Source: Desulfovulcanus ferrireducens (lineage in GTDB: Bacteria > Desulfobacterota > Desulfovibrionia > Desulfovibrionales > Desulfonatronovibrionaceae). Taken from it: a DNA stretch of 40,818 nucleotides. Where the stretch lies: positions 6,615 through 47,432 of the forward strand of contig NZ_JAGUQP010000022.1 of assembly GCF_018704065.1 (NCBI RefSeq), given 5' to 3'. Made by a program: the position numbers and the translations under genes. The notes beneath the pieces were generated by a model, which saw nothing but the letters and a program-made list of their open reading frames with translations, had not been told where the DNA came from and searched no databases. Of this stretch, positions 9,367 through 17,706 are shown piece after piece; the stretch's first letter is position 1; each line of letters opens with the position of its first letter.

Positions 9367-10029
9367 TCAAATCTGATTTGATACGCCCTCTACTCTTTTC
9401 TCTTCAAAGCTTGTCACTTTATTAAGGATCTGTGTAAAAATTTCGTCAATCTCGCCAGTGGCGTCCACTATCACAAACCTGTTTTTATTAAGCGCGGCCC
9501 AGGTCAGGTAGCCTTCCCGGACCCTGTTGTGAAATTTAATACTCTCCGCCTCGAATCGGCCCTCATCTTTTGTCAGTTTTTTTTGAATGTTTCTGGTCAC
9601 GGCCCGTTTCAAACCAATTTCTACTGGCAAATCAAGAAGAATTGTCAGGTCGGGCCATAAGTCTTTAGTGGCAATTTCATTAAAAGAATGCAAAGTTTGA
9701 GGGTCCAGCCCTCTGCCATAGCCCTGGTAGACAATGGTCGAGTCAGCATATCGATCGGAAATGACAATCTGCCCCCTGGCAAGAGCCGGGCGGATAACCT
9801 GTTCGACATGCTGGGCCCGGTCAGCCAGATAAAGAAAAAGTTCTGCCTCTTTGGTCAGGTCCTGACTTTCCATGGATAACAAAATCTTGCGCAGGGTTTT
9901 GCCTAACCTGCTCCCTCCGGGCTCTAACGTAACGAGAACATCTTTACCCTGAGACTCAAAATATTCTTTTAGCTTGTTCACCTGGGTGGTTTTCCCACAT
10001 CCTTCTATGCCTTCAAAGGTAATAAACAT
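9367..10029 (-). CDS. tmk: Thymidylate kinase
   Basis: 220 residues. The P-loop is [12 protein letters not shown], and the [16 protein letters not shown] motif is the DR(Y/H) base-binding segment. The LID region lies around [15 protein letters not shown]. The enzyme phosphorylates dTMP to dTDP in the cytoplasm for DNA synthesis. Its start overlaps the end of the upstream HD-domain gene by 25 bp, with AAAAGGA placed inside that gene's last codons, so translation is probably coupled. It is essential in nearly all bacteria. Confidence 0.96.
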   Translation of the reverse strand: MFITFEGIEGCGKTTQVNKLKEYFESQGKDVLVTLEPGGSRLGKTLRKILLSMESQDLTKEAELFLYLADRAQHVEQVIRPALARGQIVISDRYADSTIVYQGYGRGLDPQTLHSFNEIATKDLWPDLTILLDLPVEIGLKRAVTRNIQKKLTKDEGRFEAESIKFHNRVREGYLTWAALNKNRFVIVDATGEIDEIFTQILNKVTSFEEKRVEGVSNQI

Positions 10030-11039
10030 CGATTTGTCCTTTTTTCTTTATTTTTTGGGGAGTTAGGCTCTTTTGGAGTACGCAGTGGCCGATACACGGG
10101 CCTGGCCAGGGAGCGGTTATAATCTGACCAATAAGGGGTGTTACTATCATCTTCGCCCAAAGGTTCAAGAGCCTGATCTATGGTGTTCATCTTTGCATCC
10201 AGGTTGTCCGCATAGTGGAGGACAAACGCCTCGTGAGTTTTAGGCCGTTTGGGAGAACCAAATTCGAGTTCCCCATGATGGCTGATAATAATGTGCTTGA
10301 GATGGAGGATGAGTTCAGGGTGAACGTCACCCAGTTTTTTTAAATGTGGTTCCAGGATCTCCAGGCCCAAAAAGATATGCCCCAGAAGCTTGCCTTGATC
10401 TGTGTATTCGCGGCTTAACCCCGGGCTAATTTCAAAGGCCTTGCCCAAGTCATGTAAAGCGGCGGCTAAAACAAGAATTTCCCGATCCAACCCCGGATAT
10501 AAATCACAGATGGAAAGGCAGATTTTGCATACGCTCAAAGTGTGTTCCAGAAGCCCGCCCACATAGGCATGGTGGATAGATTTTCCACCCGGGGCATTGA
10601 GCAGGGCCTCCTTGATTTCAGGATTGGAAAAGATTTTTTTGCTAAGTCTCTTCCAGGCTGGAAAACTAAGCTCCTGTTTCAAAAGCTGGCAAAGTTGGGT
10701 ATAAAGTTCTTCAGGTGGTGTTTTACTCGCCGGCACAAAACTGGCCAGGTCTACCTGGTCTAAATCAAGGAACTCCATCTGCTCAACATTGATTTGCAAG
10801 GTATCGCCAAAGAGTTGGACATTGCCTCGGACAAAGACAAATTGTTCGGGTTTTAAGTCCGGAAAGTTCTGACTTAACGGGCTCCAGATTCGGGCCTGTA
10901 TCTGCCCTGTTTTGTCCTGAAAGGATAATTGCCAGTAAGGACCGTTTTTCGCCTGGGCCAGTCTGGCCGTGGTAATAACGAATATATCCGCTATTTGCTG
11001 GCCTTGCTTTAAGTCTTGTACATATATTTTTTTCTTCAT
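10005..11039 (-). CDS. OB-fold plus HD-domain protein, YhaM-like 3'-5' exoribonuclease family
   Basis: 344 residues. The N-terminal ~100 residues form an OB-type nucleic-acid-binding fold ([20 protein letters not shown]...). They are followed by an HD domain with [25 protein letters not shown] and [13 protein letters not shown], and [11 protein letters not shown]. This order matches the YhaM/CBF1 family of 3'-5' exonucleases. The C-terminal tail (from ~300) is basic and probably unstructured. It heads the operon with tmk and diverges from surE across a 131-bp gap. Activity on RNA or DNA is inferred from the family. Confidence 0.88.
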   Translation of the reverse strand: MKKKIYVQDLKQGQQIADIFVITTARLAQAKNGPYWQLSFQDKTGQIQARIWSPLSQNFPDLKPEQFVFVRGNVQLFGDTLQINVEQMEFLDLDQVDLASFVPASKTPPEELYTQLCQLLKQELSFPAWKRLSKKIFSNPEIKEALLNAPGGKSIHHAYVGGLLEHTLSVCKICLSICDLYPGLDREILVLAAALHDLGKAFEISPGLSREYTDQGKLLGHIFLGLEILEPHLKKLGDVHPELILHLKHIIISHHGELEFGSPKRPKTHEAFVLHYADNLDAKMNTIDQALEPLGEDDSNTPYWSDYNRSLARPVYRPLRTPKEPNSPKNKEKRTNRCLLPLKA

Positions 11040-11170
11040 CTTCTGTTGCCAATCCTTGAGTCCTGAGTTAATTGCGCATCAGATTCTATTGTTAAAAATC
11101 TGAGATTAGCTTAATCAAGCATGGATTAGGAAGCAAGCAATAAAAACTATGTAACCAGGAATTCGTTATT

Positions 11171-11941
11171 ATGAAAAAAATGGACATTCTCTTGACCAAT
11201 GATGATGGTATCCATGCCGTCGGTCTCAGATGTCTGTACCGGTCACTGACTCAGGCCGGGCATAATGTTTGTGTGGTGGCGCCGCTTACAGAACAAAGTG
11301 CAGTGGGTCACTCCGTAACTATTTTTTCTCCTGTGCGGGTAAAGGAAATAAAAGAAGACGGTTTCCGGGGGTTAGGGCTTTCCGGGACACCCGTGGACTG
11401 TGTAAAATGGGCAGTAAGCCATTATTTATCCAGCCGGCCAGACTTGATAATTTCAGGGATAAATAACGGGGCCAACGTAGGAGTAGATGTAATTTATTCC
11501 GGAACTGTTTCAGCGGCTACTGAAGGGGCACTGGTAGGTCTGTCCGCTTTGGCTGTTTCTGTTGATAATTTTTCTCCCCAGGACCTGACAGATCAGGCAG
11601 AGTGGGTATCCAGGTTTGTGGCCAAATTTTCTTGGACTAGCCTGCCTGAGCGTTGTGTATTAAATTTGAATTTTCCAGCCATAGACCTTGATGAATGCGC
11701 AGGGTTAAAAGTTTGTCCGCAAACAGATGTTGCGTATAAGGACTTTTATGATCATCGCCAGGACCCCAGGGGGCGTTCCTATTTCTGGCTGGGGGGAGAG
11801 ATACCCATGCACAAGGTGCAGGAAAATACAGATCGTTATCTTCTCTCAAAAGGTTATATTACTCTGACTCCTTTAAGATTTGATTTGACTAACTGGGAAC
11901 TATTAAAGGAGTTGGAGAAGTGGAGTATAAATGAAGGATGA
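11171..11941 (+). CDS. surE: 5'-nucleotidase / survival protein SurE
   Basis: 256 residues. ILLTNDDGIHAVGLRCL carries the metal-binding Asp pair, followed by EQSAVGHSVT (conserved Ser) and ISGINNGANVGVDVIYSGTV (conserved Asn), the standard SurE active site. The enzyme removes phosphate from nucleoside monophosphates in the cytoplasm. It is the first gene of a plus-strand run with the aldolase gene 52 bp later. An AGGA precedes the ATG at slightly long spacing. Confidence 0.95.
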   Translation: MKKMDILLTNDDGIHAVGLRCLYRSLTQAGHNVCVVAPLTEQSAVGHSVTIFSPVRVKEIKEDGFRGLGLSGTPVDCVKWAVSHYLSSRPDLIISGINNGANVGVDVIYSGTVSAATEGALVGLSALAVSVDNFSPQDLTDQAEWVSRFVAKFSWTSLPERCVLNLNFPAIDLDECAGLKVCPQTDVAYKDFYDHRQDPRGRSYFWLGGEIPMHKVQENTDRYLLSKGYITLTPLRFDLTNWELLKELEKWSINEG

Positions 11942-11993
11942 ACGGCCGAGTTAGGTTAGGCGGTGCGAAATTTTTTAACAAGGAGGAAAGATT

Positions 11994-12923
11994 ATGCCAT
12001 TAACATCTCCCAAGGAAATGTTTGCCCGGGCCTATAAAGAGGGTTTTGCTGTTGGTGCTTTTAATGTGAATAATATGGAGATCATCCAGGGTATTATTAT
12101 GGCTGGAGAGGAAGAAAGGTCTCCTCTTATCCTGCAGGTTTCTGCAGGGGCACGTAAATATGCTGGCCAGAATTATATAATTAAATTGGTGGAGGCTGCT
12201 TTAGAGGAGACTGATCTGCCTATTGTTTTGCACCTGGACCACGGACAAAATTTTGAAATTTGTAAGGAAGTTATTGATGCGGGGTTTACTTCGGTGATGA
12301 TTGATGGTTCTCATCTACCCTTTGAAGAGAATATCGCATTGACCCGGCAGGTGGTTGAATACGCCCATGACAAAGGGGTATGGGTCGAGGCCGAATTGGG
12401 TCGTTTGGCTGGAGTTGAGGATGAAGTCAGCTCAGAAGAAAGTATTTATACTGATCCAGATGAAGCCGTGGAGTTTGTGGAGCGCACTGGATGTGATTCT
12501 TTGGCCATTGCCATTGGAACCAGCCATGGAGCCTATAAGTTCAAGGGAGAACCGAAATTAGATTTTGAACGTCTGGAAAAGATTTCCAGCATGCTGCCAG
12601 GATTCCCCCTGGTTTTGCACGGAGCTTCATCCGTGCTGCCTGAGTTTGTCGAGATGTGTAATCAATATGGCGGCGATGTGGCTGGCGCAAAGGGAGTACC
12701 GGAAGAGCTTTTGCGCAAAGCTGCCAGCATGGGTATATGCAAGATTAATATTGATACGGATATTCGTTTGGCCATGACAGCGGTCATTCGCAAATACCTC
12801 AAGGAGAATCCAGGTGTATTTGATCCGCGTAAATATTTGGGGGCTGCCAGACAGGCTGTTAAAGATATGGTTCAACATAAAATAAAGCATGTACTTGGTT
12901 CATCCAATAAGGTAGATGGGTAA
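11994..12923 (+). CDS. fba: Class II fructose-1,6-bisphosphate aldolase
   Basis: 309 residues. Zinc and substrate motifs are intact: LHLDHGQNFE, SVMIDGSH, VEAELGRLAGVEDE, LAIAIGTSHGAYKF, LVLHGASSV and INIDTDIRLAMTA. The length places it in the shorter class IIB group. It cleaves or forms fructose-1,6-bisphosphate in glycolysis or gluconeogenesis. AAGGAGGAAAG lies just before the ATG. It is next to gap, the enzyme that handles one of its products; I recall the same pairing in Desulfovibrio. Confidence 0.96.
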   Translation: MPLTSPKEMFARAYKEGFAVGAFNVNNMEIIQGIIMAGEEERSPLILQVSAGARKYAGQNYIIKLVEAALEETDLPIVLHLDHGQNFEICKEVIDAGFTSVMIDGSHLPFEENIALTRQVVEYAHDKGVWVEAELGRLAGVEDEVSSEESIYTDPDEAVEFVERTGCDSLAIAIGTSHGAYKFKGEPKLDFERLEKISSMLPGFPLVLHGASSVLPEFVEMCNQYGGDVAGAKGVPEELLRKAASMGICKINIDTDIRLAMTAVIRKYLKENPGVFDPRKYLGAARQAVKDMVQHKIKHVLGSSNKVDG

Positions 12924-13053
12924 TGGGGAGATGGGTAGATGAGTGGGTGGATGGTTTTGTTGGTGTTTTTGATTTTGCTGGCCGACAACCATATCTGTTT
13001 ATATCCCATAAACTCGTTTACCCATTAACCCATAAACTCAAATGGAGGTAAGC

Positions 13054-14052
13054 ATGGCTTTGAGAATTGGCATCAATGGATTTGGTCGGATTGGACGCTA
13101 TATGGCCAGGTTGTTGGCTGGTAATAAGGAGCTGGAGTTGGTCATGGTAAATGCCAGGGCCGATAACAACACCCTTGCCCATTTGCTCAAATATGATTCT
13201 GTGCATGGCCGGTTTAGCGGCCAGGTAAAGGCCAATGAAGAAGGTTTTATTTTAGAGGGTAATCAGGTCTATGTAACCAGAAAGGCGCCAGGAGAATGGG
13301 TCTGGGGAGATTACGGCATAGATATTCTTTTAGAGACTACTGGCAAATTTCGGGATAGAGAAAGCTGTGAAAAACATTTGGCTTGTGGTGCCAAAAAGGT
13401 GGTTATTAGTGCGCCAGGAAAAGATCCTGACGTTACCATTGTTATGGGCGTTAATGATCATGAGTACAAGCCGGAATATAAGATTATCTCCAACGCCTCA
13501 TGTACTACCAATTGCCTGGCCCCGGCAGTTAAAGTTATTCATGAAAATTTTGGCATTAAGCACGGTGTAATGACCACTGTTCATTCGTACACTATGAGCC
13601 AAAGGATTTTGGACGGCTCACACAAAGATCTGCGCCGGGCCCGTGCCGCAGCCATGTCCATGATTCCAACTACAACTGGAGCGGCCAAGGCAGTGACCAA
13701 AGTGATCCCGGAACTCGAAGGGAAACTGGATGGAATGGCCGTGCGTGTTCCCACCCCCAATGTTTCCTTGGTGGACTTTGTAGCTGAAGTGGAAAAGAAG
13801 ACCACGGCGGAAGAGGTTAATGCGGTTTTAAAAGCTGCCGCGGAAGGCCCGCTTAATGGTCCTCTGGGTTATACTGAGGAGCCTTTGGTGTCTATTGATT
13901 TTAACGGGAGCATACATGGAGGGGTGGTTGATGCCCTGTGCACCAGGGTTATGGACGAGACCATGATTAAATTGATTGTCTGGTATGATAACGAGGCAGG
14001 TTTTTCTAATCAGCTTCTCAGGCTGGTCAAAATGATAGCTAAAGATATGTAA
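13054..14052 (+). CDS. gap: Glyceraldehyde-3-phosphate dehydrogenase
   Basis: 332 residues from the ATG at 13054, chosen because GGAGGT lies 4 bp before it and the next residues (ALRIGINGFGRIGR) are the usual start; an in-frame ATG at 13042 would cover the ribosome site. The catalytic Cys is in SNASCTTNCLAP, with its partner His in TTVHSYT. The segment after strand 2 reads VNARADNNTLAH, where most glycolytic enzymes have NDxxD, so the Asp that favours NAD is absent and cofactor choice may be relaxed. A strong terminator follows immediately. The preceding gap (12924-13053) carries short degenerate ATGGGTA-type repeats. Confidence 0.96.
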   Translation: MALRIGINGFGRIGRYMARLLAGNKELELVMVNARADNNTLAHLLKYDSVHGRFSGQVKANEEGFILEGNQVYVTRKAPGEWVWGDYGIDILLETTGKFRDRESCEKHLACGAKKVVISAPGKDPDVTIVMGVNDHEYKPEYKIISNASCTTNCLAPAVKVIHENFGIKHGVMTTVHSYTMSQRILDGSHKDLRRARAAAMSMIPTTTGAAKAVTKVIPELEGKLDGMAVRVPTPNVSLVDFVAEVEKKTTAEEVNAVLKAAAEGPLNGPLGYTEEPLVSIDFNGSIHGGVVDALCTRVMDETMIKLIVWYDNEAGFSNQLLRLVKMIAKDM

Positions 14053-14090
14053 GAAGCAGTCCCGCTTGTCAGCGGGACTGCTTCTTTATT
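14051..14090 (+). terminator. Rho-independent terminator after gap
   Basis: A perfect 16-bp stem (14051-14066 with 14071-14086) closes a TGTC loop, and TTTATT follows. The stem begins inside the gap stop codon. It probably ends the surE-fba-gap transcript. Confidence 0.95.
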
Positions 14091-14130
14091 GCTGCCTACA
14101 AGACAATAAAACTTAGTCCTATAAATCAGC

Positions 14131-15084
14131 TTATTTCCGTAAAGTAACAAAGGAAATAGATTCGTTAAGAAAATATGTTTTATTTTCGAACCTAACACGC
14201 TCAGCCCTGCCAAAGCCATCGTATGTGAGGCGAGCCGGATCAATATCCGGAAAATTTTTCAATAAAAAGTCTTTCACAGCCTTTGCTCTTGCCTTTGCCA
14301 GAACAGGATCTCCTTTTTTATACCCTATGATCTTCAGGACAATTTTTTTATTGATGCTCAAGATGCCGCCAAGAACTTTCAATGAAGGTTTTGCTTCGAG
14401 AAGGATATTGTCGGTGCCGGGTGTAAAAGAAATGTTTTTCAGAGTAACCCGCCGGTAACCAATGGTGAAGTTGCGATATGAGAAGTCGCCGAGGGCGTTA
14501 AGATGATCCACGGCCTGCAACGCCCATCTTCCTCTCGGGTAATACTTTAAGTATTTTTTCCATGCATTGATTTCCTCAACTGGTTTATTCAATTTTTTGA
14601 GTGCCAATCCTCGATTATAGAGAGCTTCTGGATTGTACGGATCGTTTTTTAACACCCCGTCATATTCTTTCAGGGCTGCTTCCCACTGACCACTATCCAA
14701 AAGGTTGTGGGCAAGATAAAGCCTGGCTGGGACGTGGTCTTTGTTCAGCTTGAGAGCTTGCCGGTAGCTTTTGCGTTCATTTTCAAAATCTCTGACTGCC
14801 CAATAGGCAACTCCAAGCCAAAAATGATAATCTGCCTTGTCTGGAGCAAGTTGTACGGCGCGGCGCAAATAGGGCAGAGCCTTGTCTGGTTTTTCCTGGG
14901 CAAGGTAAAAACGACCTATGTAATAATTTGCCTCGTGGTTTTCCGGGTCTTCCTGGAGCACTTGTTCAAAAGCGCGGATGCCCTCTTCGTAACGCTCCTC
15001 AACGAGAAACCGTTTGCCGTTCGGTAAGCAAGCGCATAGAAGCAAGGTTAAACTGATGACTAATAACTGGAGTCTTTGGCACAT
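14131..15084 (-). CDS. Lipoprotein with TPR repeats and an OmpA-like C-terminal domain
   Basis: 317 residues. A hydrophobic signal ends in LLLCAC, a lipobox-like site with the lipidated Cys at about residue 19. Residues ~30-200 are at least four TPR units (for example HEANYYIGRFYLAQEKPDKAL, then PYLRRAVQLAPDKADYH). Residues ~215-317 resemble an OmpA/MotB peptidoglycan-binding domain (IGYKKGDPVLAKARAKAVKD, then LTYDGFGRAERV). It is probably anchored in the envelope as a scaffold. GAGGAGGAAGTGT precedes the ATG. It lies downstream of the sigma-factor cluster on the same strand but is separated from it by inverted-repeat element copy A. Confidence 0.85.
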   Translation of the reverse strand: MCQRLQLLVISLTLLLCACLPNGKRFLVEERYEEGIRAFEQVLQEDPENHEANYYIGRFYLAQEKPDKALPYLRRAVQLAPDKADYHFWLGVAYWAVRDFENERKSYRQALKLNKDHVPARLYLAHNLLDSGQWEAALKEYDGVLKNDPYNPEALYNRGLALKKLNKPVEEINAWKKYLKYYPRGRWALQAVDHLNALGDFSYRNFTIGYRRVTLKNISFTPGTDNILLEAKPSLKVLGGILSINKKIVLKIIGYKKGDPVLAKARAKAVKDFLLKNFPDIDPARLTYDGFGRAERVRFENKTYFLNESISFVTLRK

Positions 15085-15162
15085 ACACTTCCTCCTCTTT
15101 TTGGGGATGGGTATCTTAAGTTTATTGGCCTTGTCTGCTGGTTTAGTCTTTTTTTAATACAG

Positions 15163-15480
15163 GAGCCTGTGGCCAAACCTTTTTATCAACTTAATTTCCA
15201 TAGTTTATTTCAATCCTGGTTTCTTTCATGCTGTATAAGTACCTGGACCTGTTCTCAAAACTTGCTTGCGGACAGAGCATAATGGGATACTTTGGGTAAA
15301 AAAATATTCTTTTATTATCGATAGTTATGGTCAGTATCGCAAAATATTTAGCCCATTCATCCCGATGCTCTGTTCTTCCGCAAGTATCACTAAGATTGGG
15401 TTACCCAAGCCGTTTGTAATGCATTTCAGAAACCAAGACTTTCAATCAGCGGCTAAAAATGGGGGTTTGGCCACAGACTC
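15163..15480. mobile_element. MITE-like inverted-repeat element, copy A (about 318 bp)
   Basis: The ends are inverted: CCTGTGGCCAAACC at left and GGTTTGGCCACAG at right. Inner arms also pair (CTTGCGGACAGAGCAT at ~15264-15280 with ATGCTCTGTTCTTCCGCAAG at 15364-15383), so the whole element can fold as a long imperfect hairpin. It encodes nothing credible. It ends 7 bp before the stop of the exported-protein gene. AGGAG occurs at both boundaries and could be a target duplication. The rest of 15085-15487 is the leader of the TPR gene. Confidence 0.8.
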
Positions 15481-15487
15481 AGGAGCA

Positions 15488-16315
15488 CTATTGTGGCGTC
15501 TGTGTATTATCAGGCTGCCCCATAGTTGGCCCATGGCGCAGGTTACGACCAGTAAATCCGAGCGAGTTCATAAGGCCTTTGAAATCGTCCTTTTTGCGAA
15601 TGGTCTGCAATGTTATCTTAGCAATATCCTGGTCTGAAATGCCCCTTTCCCGGGCAGCAGCAATCACCCTGGCGAGATAACGCCACGATGGTGTAAAACA
15701 TTTGAAACGTAAACCAGTGAAAAGAATTTGTTCAGCGAGCTCCAGATTAAAGTTTATCTGCTTCAATAACGCTAAGTTCTCCACTGCAATAGCAAGCATA
15801 GGCAATGAGGCTGAAGGGGCTAACTCGATGAAACGCGCCAACTCAGGGCGAGAAATACCTAAATTGAGACTATCTACCAACACATTAAAGTCTTCACTGG
15901 ATATTATTTTGTCCGCAGGCTCAGATATTACCCCAAGGAGCAGTTCTTGGACATAGCAATAGTTGTCTATTTCCTGTTGCAGCGCCTGGGCTATGATCCG
16001 GGGAGGGACCCTTTTGGCCAGGCCTTCCTCGATTTTGTCCATTAAGTGATTAAGAGGAATTTTTTCTTTTTGTGCAGAAACCAAGGCGTGCAAAAAGAGA
16101 TTGATGTCTGCCGAAGAAAGTTGATGTGCCGCCCCCAGTGAAAGCACCCGGTTCAAGACAGCCTCTGATACTCCAACTGTGCGCGCCTTGTTTATTAAGT
16201 TACTGTTTGCTGCTGGGCTTTGGGCGTAGGTCATGGATGGATTAAGCCACAAAGCTAGTAAAAATACGCACAAAATAGCGAGCAAACTGTTCTTAAATAG
16301 AGTTTTCGTGTCCAT
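15488..16315 (-). CDS. Exported helical protein of unknown function
   Basis: I start it at the ATG at 16315 (275 residues); an upstream TTG would add three codons. Residues ~8-32 form a signal peptide ending near YAQS. The mature part is helical, with many Leu and Ala and the phrases GVSEAVLNRVL, RVPPRIIAQALQQE and GISRPELARFIELAPSA, which look like repeated helix-turn-helix-sized units. I do not recognise the family. It overlaps the anti-sigma candidate by 23 bp and has no clear ribosome site, so it is probably translated by coupling. Membership of this operon suggests a periplasmic or envelope role linked to the sigma factor. The last ~20 residues are polar and rich in Gly, Pro, Gln and Thr. 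Confidence 0.75.
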   Translation of the reverse strand: MDTKTLFKNSLLAILCVFLLALWLNPSMTYAQSPAANSNLINKARTVGVSEAVLNRVLSLGAAHQLSSADINLFLHALVSAQKEKIPLNHLMDKIEEGLAKRVPPRIIAQALQQEIDNYCYVQELLLGVISEPADKIISSEDFNVLVDSLNLGISRPELARFIELAPSASLPMLAIAVENLALLKQINFNLELAEQILFTGLRFKCFTPSWRYLARVIAAARERGISDQDIAKITLQTIRKKDDFKGLMNSLGFTGRNLRHGPTMGQPDNTQTPQ

Positions 16316-16925
16316 CGCTGACAAAAATGATAGAGTTTGTATTGCCGAATAGATCTGGTTTGCGAAACGCGGCGTTAGGGTCGGCCACCACCTCTTTATC
16401 GTTTACAAGAAAAGCGTATTCGTGGCGGCCTTTAGGGAGTTTAATTTCCAGGACCCAAAAGTCTTTCTCTTTTTCCTTGCGCATTTCGAATCCGGCTGGA
16501 TTCCATCGGTTGAATGAGCCGATGACGCTGACAGCCTGCGCCTGCGGATAATGCAATATGAACGTGACAGGAACGAGATCCTCGCCTCGTTCGTTTTCGC
16601 TGAGAAGATTTTTGTGGCCTGGCAATGTGTTGAAGAGTACAAACAGTATAAGGCCTAGAGAGACCGCTGCAGCAGGCATGAGTTTCACCGGGGAAATGGT
16701 TATAGAACGCGGAGAAACAGCCCAAAGGTATAAACGTCGCCATACAGAGAGTTTTTTGGGTTTAAGTGAGCGTAGGACCGTATCGGCCAGATTTGGAGGT
16801 GGTTCATGATCGGGCATGTCTCGCAGCATACGGGTGAGGTGGAGCAGTTCCTCCATTTTGTCTTGTTCGTTCAAGTCTTTGCCGGAGATATCTGTTTTGA
16901 AGTTATCTGGTAAATTTTTGTTCAT
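16293..16925 (-). CDS. One-TM anti-sigma factor candidate with CBM48/AMPK-type glycogen-binding domain
   Basis: 210 residues from the ATG at 16925 (a GTG one codon earlier is possible). Residues 1-80 are cytoplasmic and charged, with the segment PPPNLADTVLRSLKPKK, which resembles the pre-membrane part of anti-sigma factors. I see no HxxxCxxC zinc motif. A membrane segment lies at ~82-101. Residues ~118-210 resemble the CBM48/AMPK-beta fold: VTFILHYPQAQAVSVIGSFN, RWNP, WVLEIKLPKGRHEYAFLVND and DPNA. If the N terminus is inside, this domain faces the periplasm. It follows the ECF gene at once, so an anti-sigma role is likely but inferred. Confidence 0.8.
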   Translation of the reverse strand: MNKNLPDNFKTDISGKDLNEQDKMEELLHLTRMLRDMPDHEPPPNLADTVLRSLKPKKLSVWRRLYLWAVSPRSITISPVKLMPAAAVSLGLILFVLFNTLPGHKNLLSENERGEDLVPVTFILHYPQAQAVSVIGSFNRWNPAGFEMRKEKEKDFWVLEIKLPKGRHEYAFLVNDKEVVADPNAAFRKPDLFGNTNSIIFVSDGHENSI

Positions 16926-16928
16926 CAC

Positions 16929-17480
16929 TCACCCCCCCCCCCCCTTGAGAGATCGGCGAAGCATTTCTAGCCCGCGGCTAACGCGCATTTTGGCGGCGCT
17001 GACCGAAATTTGCAGGGCTTGAGCAATGTCTCGCATGGACATCTCTTCACGGTAGCGCAAAATGATCGCCTCGCGGTACTTTAGCGGCATCCCGACAAGG
17101 GCTTTTTCTATCTGCTGGAAATCCAAGCTGTCGTTCATACTGTCCTGCTGGTCTGACAAATGGCTTAATTCAGGCAGCTTCTCAGAGTTCTCCTCAGAAT
17201 ATAGGTGGCGTTTGTTTTTGCGTATTAAATCTTTAGCATGGTTTATCCCCACTGCATACAACCAGGGGAAAAATTTTTTTCCAGGCTGAAAATGCTCCAA
17301 CTTTTCATAAGCCTTGATAAAGGCTTCTTGCGTCAGCTCTGCAGCTTCATCAAGGGATCCTGACATCCGATACATGAGGTTAAAAATAGGTTTTTGATAT
17401 CTTTTAACGAGGATACCGAATGCATTGGTATCCCCTTTTAAAACTCGGTTGATTATGCGCTGTTCGTCAGAGGCATCCAT
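16929..17480 (-). CDS. ECF-type RNA polymerase sigma factor
   Basis: 183 residues. Region 2 (~10-80) contains FGILVKRYQKPIFNLMYRM, ELTQEAFIKAYEKLEHF and FFPWLYAVGINHAKDLIRK. Region 4 (~125-175) contains LKYREAIILRYREEMSMRDI and ISVSAAKMRVSRGLEMLRR. The length is typical of ECF sigmas. The last four codons are all GGG within a run of 13 G, and the TGA follows the run directly. The next gene starts 3 or 6 bases after the stop. The target genes probably include the operon itself and the upstream Gly/His-rich protein, by analogy. Confidence 0.95.
   Translation of the reverse strand: MDASDEQRIINRVLKGDTNAFGILVKRYQKPIFNLMYRMSGSLDEAAELTQEAFIKAYEKLEHFQPGKKFFPWLYAVGINHAKDLIRKNKRHLYSEENSEKLPELSHLSDQQDSMNDSLDFQQIEKALVGMPLKYREAIILRYREEMSMRDIAQALQISVSAAKMRVSRGLEMLRRSLKGGGG
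16932..16944 (-). repeat. Homopolymer of 13 G at the sigma/anti-sigma junction
   Basis: Thirteen C on the plus strand (G on the coding strand) form the last codons of the sigma gene and lie 6 bases before the ATG of the next gene, where they also serve as its only Shine-Dalgarno-like sequence. Loss of one G would end the sigma frame on a TGATG overlap. Gain of one would extend sigma by nine codons into the next gene. Confidence 0.9.
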
Positions 17481-17583
17481 AAGTTGAGAATAATTAATTC
17501 GCTATATGCTAACTATAAGTTTCAGAGAGAATTTTGCTGTTTTATTTATAGCAAAAATAAATCTGGGTTGCTTGAATTAGTAA

Positions 17584-17657
17584 GCCCCATTTCTCTTGAA
17601 CCTTGCGAAATATAATCTCATTAATATTTAATCTTTCGAAGGTAAAGGAAATGGGGC
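17584..17657. repeat. Imperfect long hairpin between the Gly/His-rich gene and the sigma gene
   Basis: GCCCCATTTC (17584-17593) pairs perfectly with GAAATGGGGC (17648-17657), and pairing continues imperfectly inwards (ACCTTGCGAAA region with TTTCGAAGGT). It lies between two minus-strand genes. It could be a transcript-stabilising stem, an attenuator or a small inverted-repeat element. A good T run is missing on the minus strand, so a plain terminator is less likely. Confidence 0.55.
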
Positions 17658-17706
17658 GGATTAATAATACTTGCGACTTAATTATAGAGTTGTAGCCTCT
17701 ACAGAG

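Noticed and set aside
15266-15637. 123-codon plus-strand frame across element copy A
   Set aside because: It runs through the inverted repeats into the antisense of the exported-protein gene, and has no family features.
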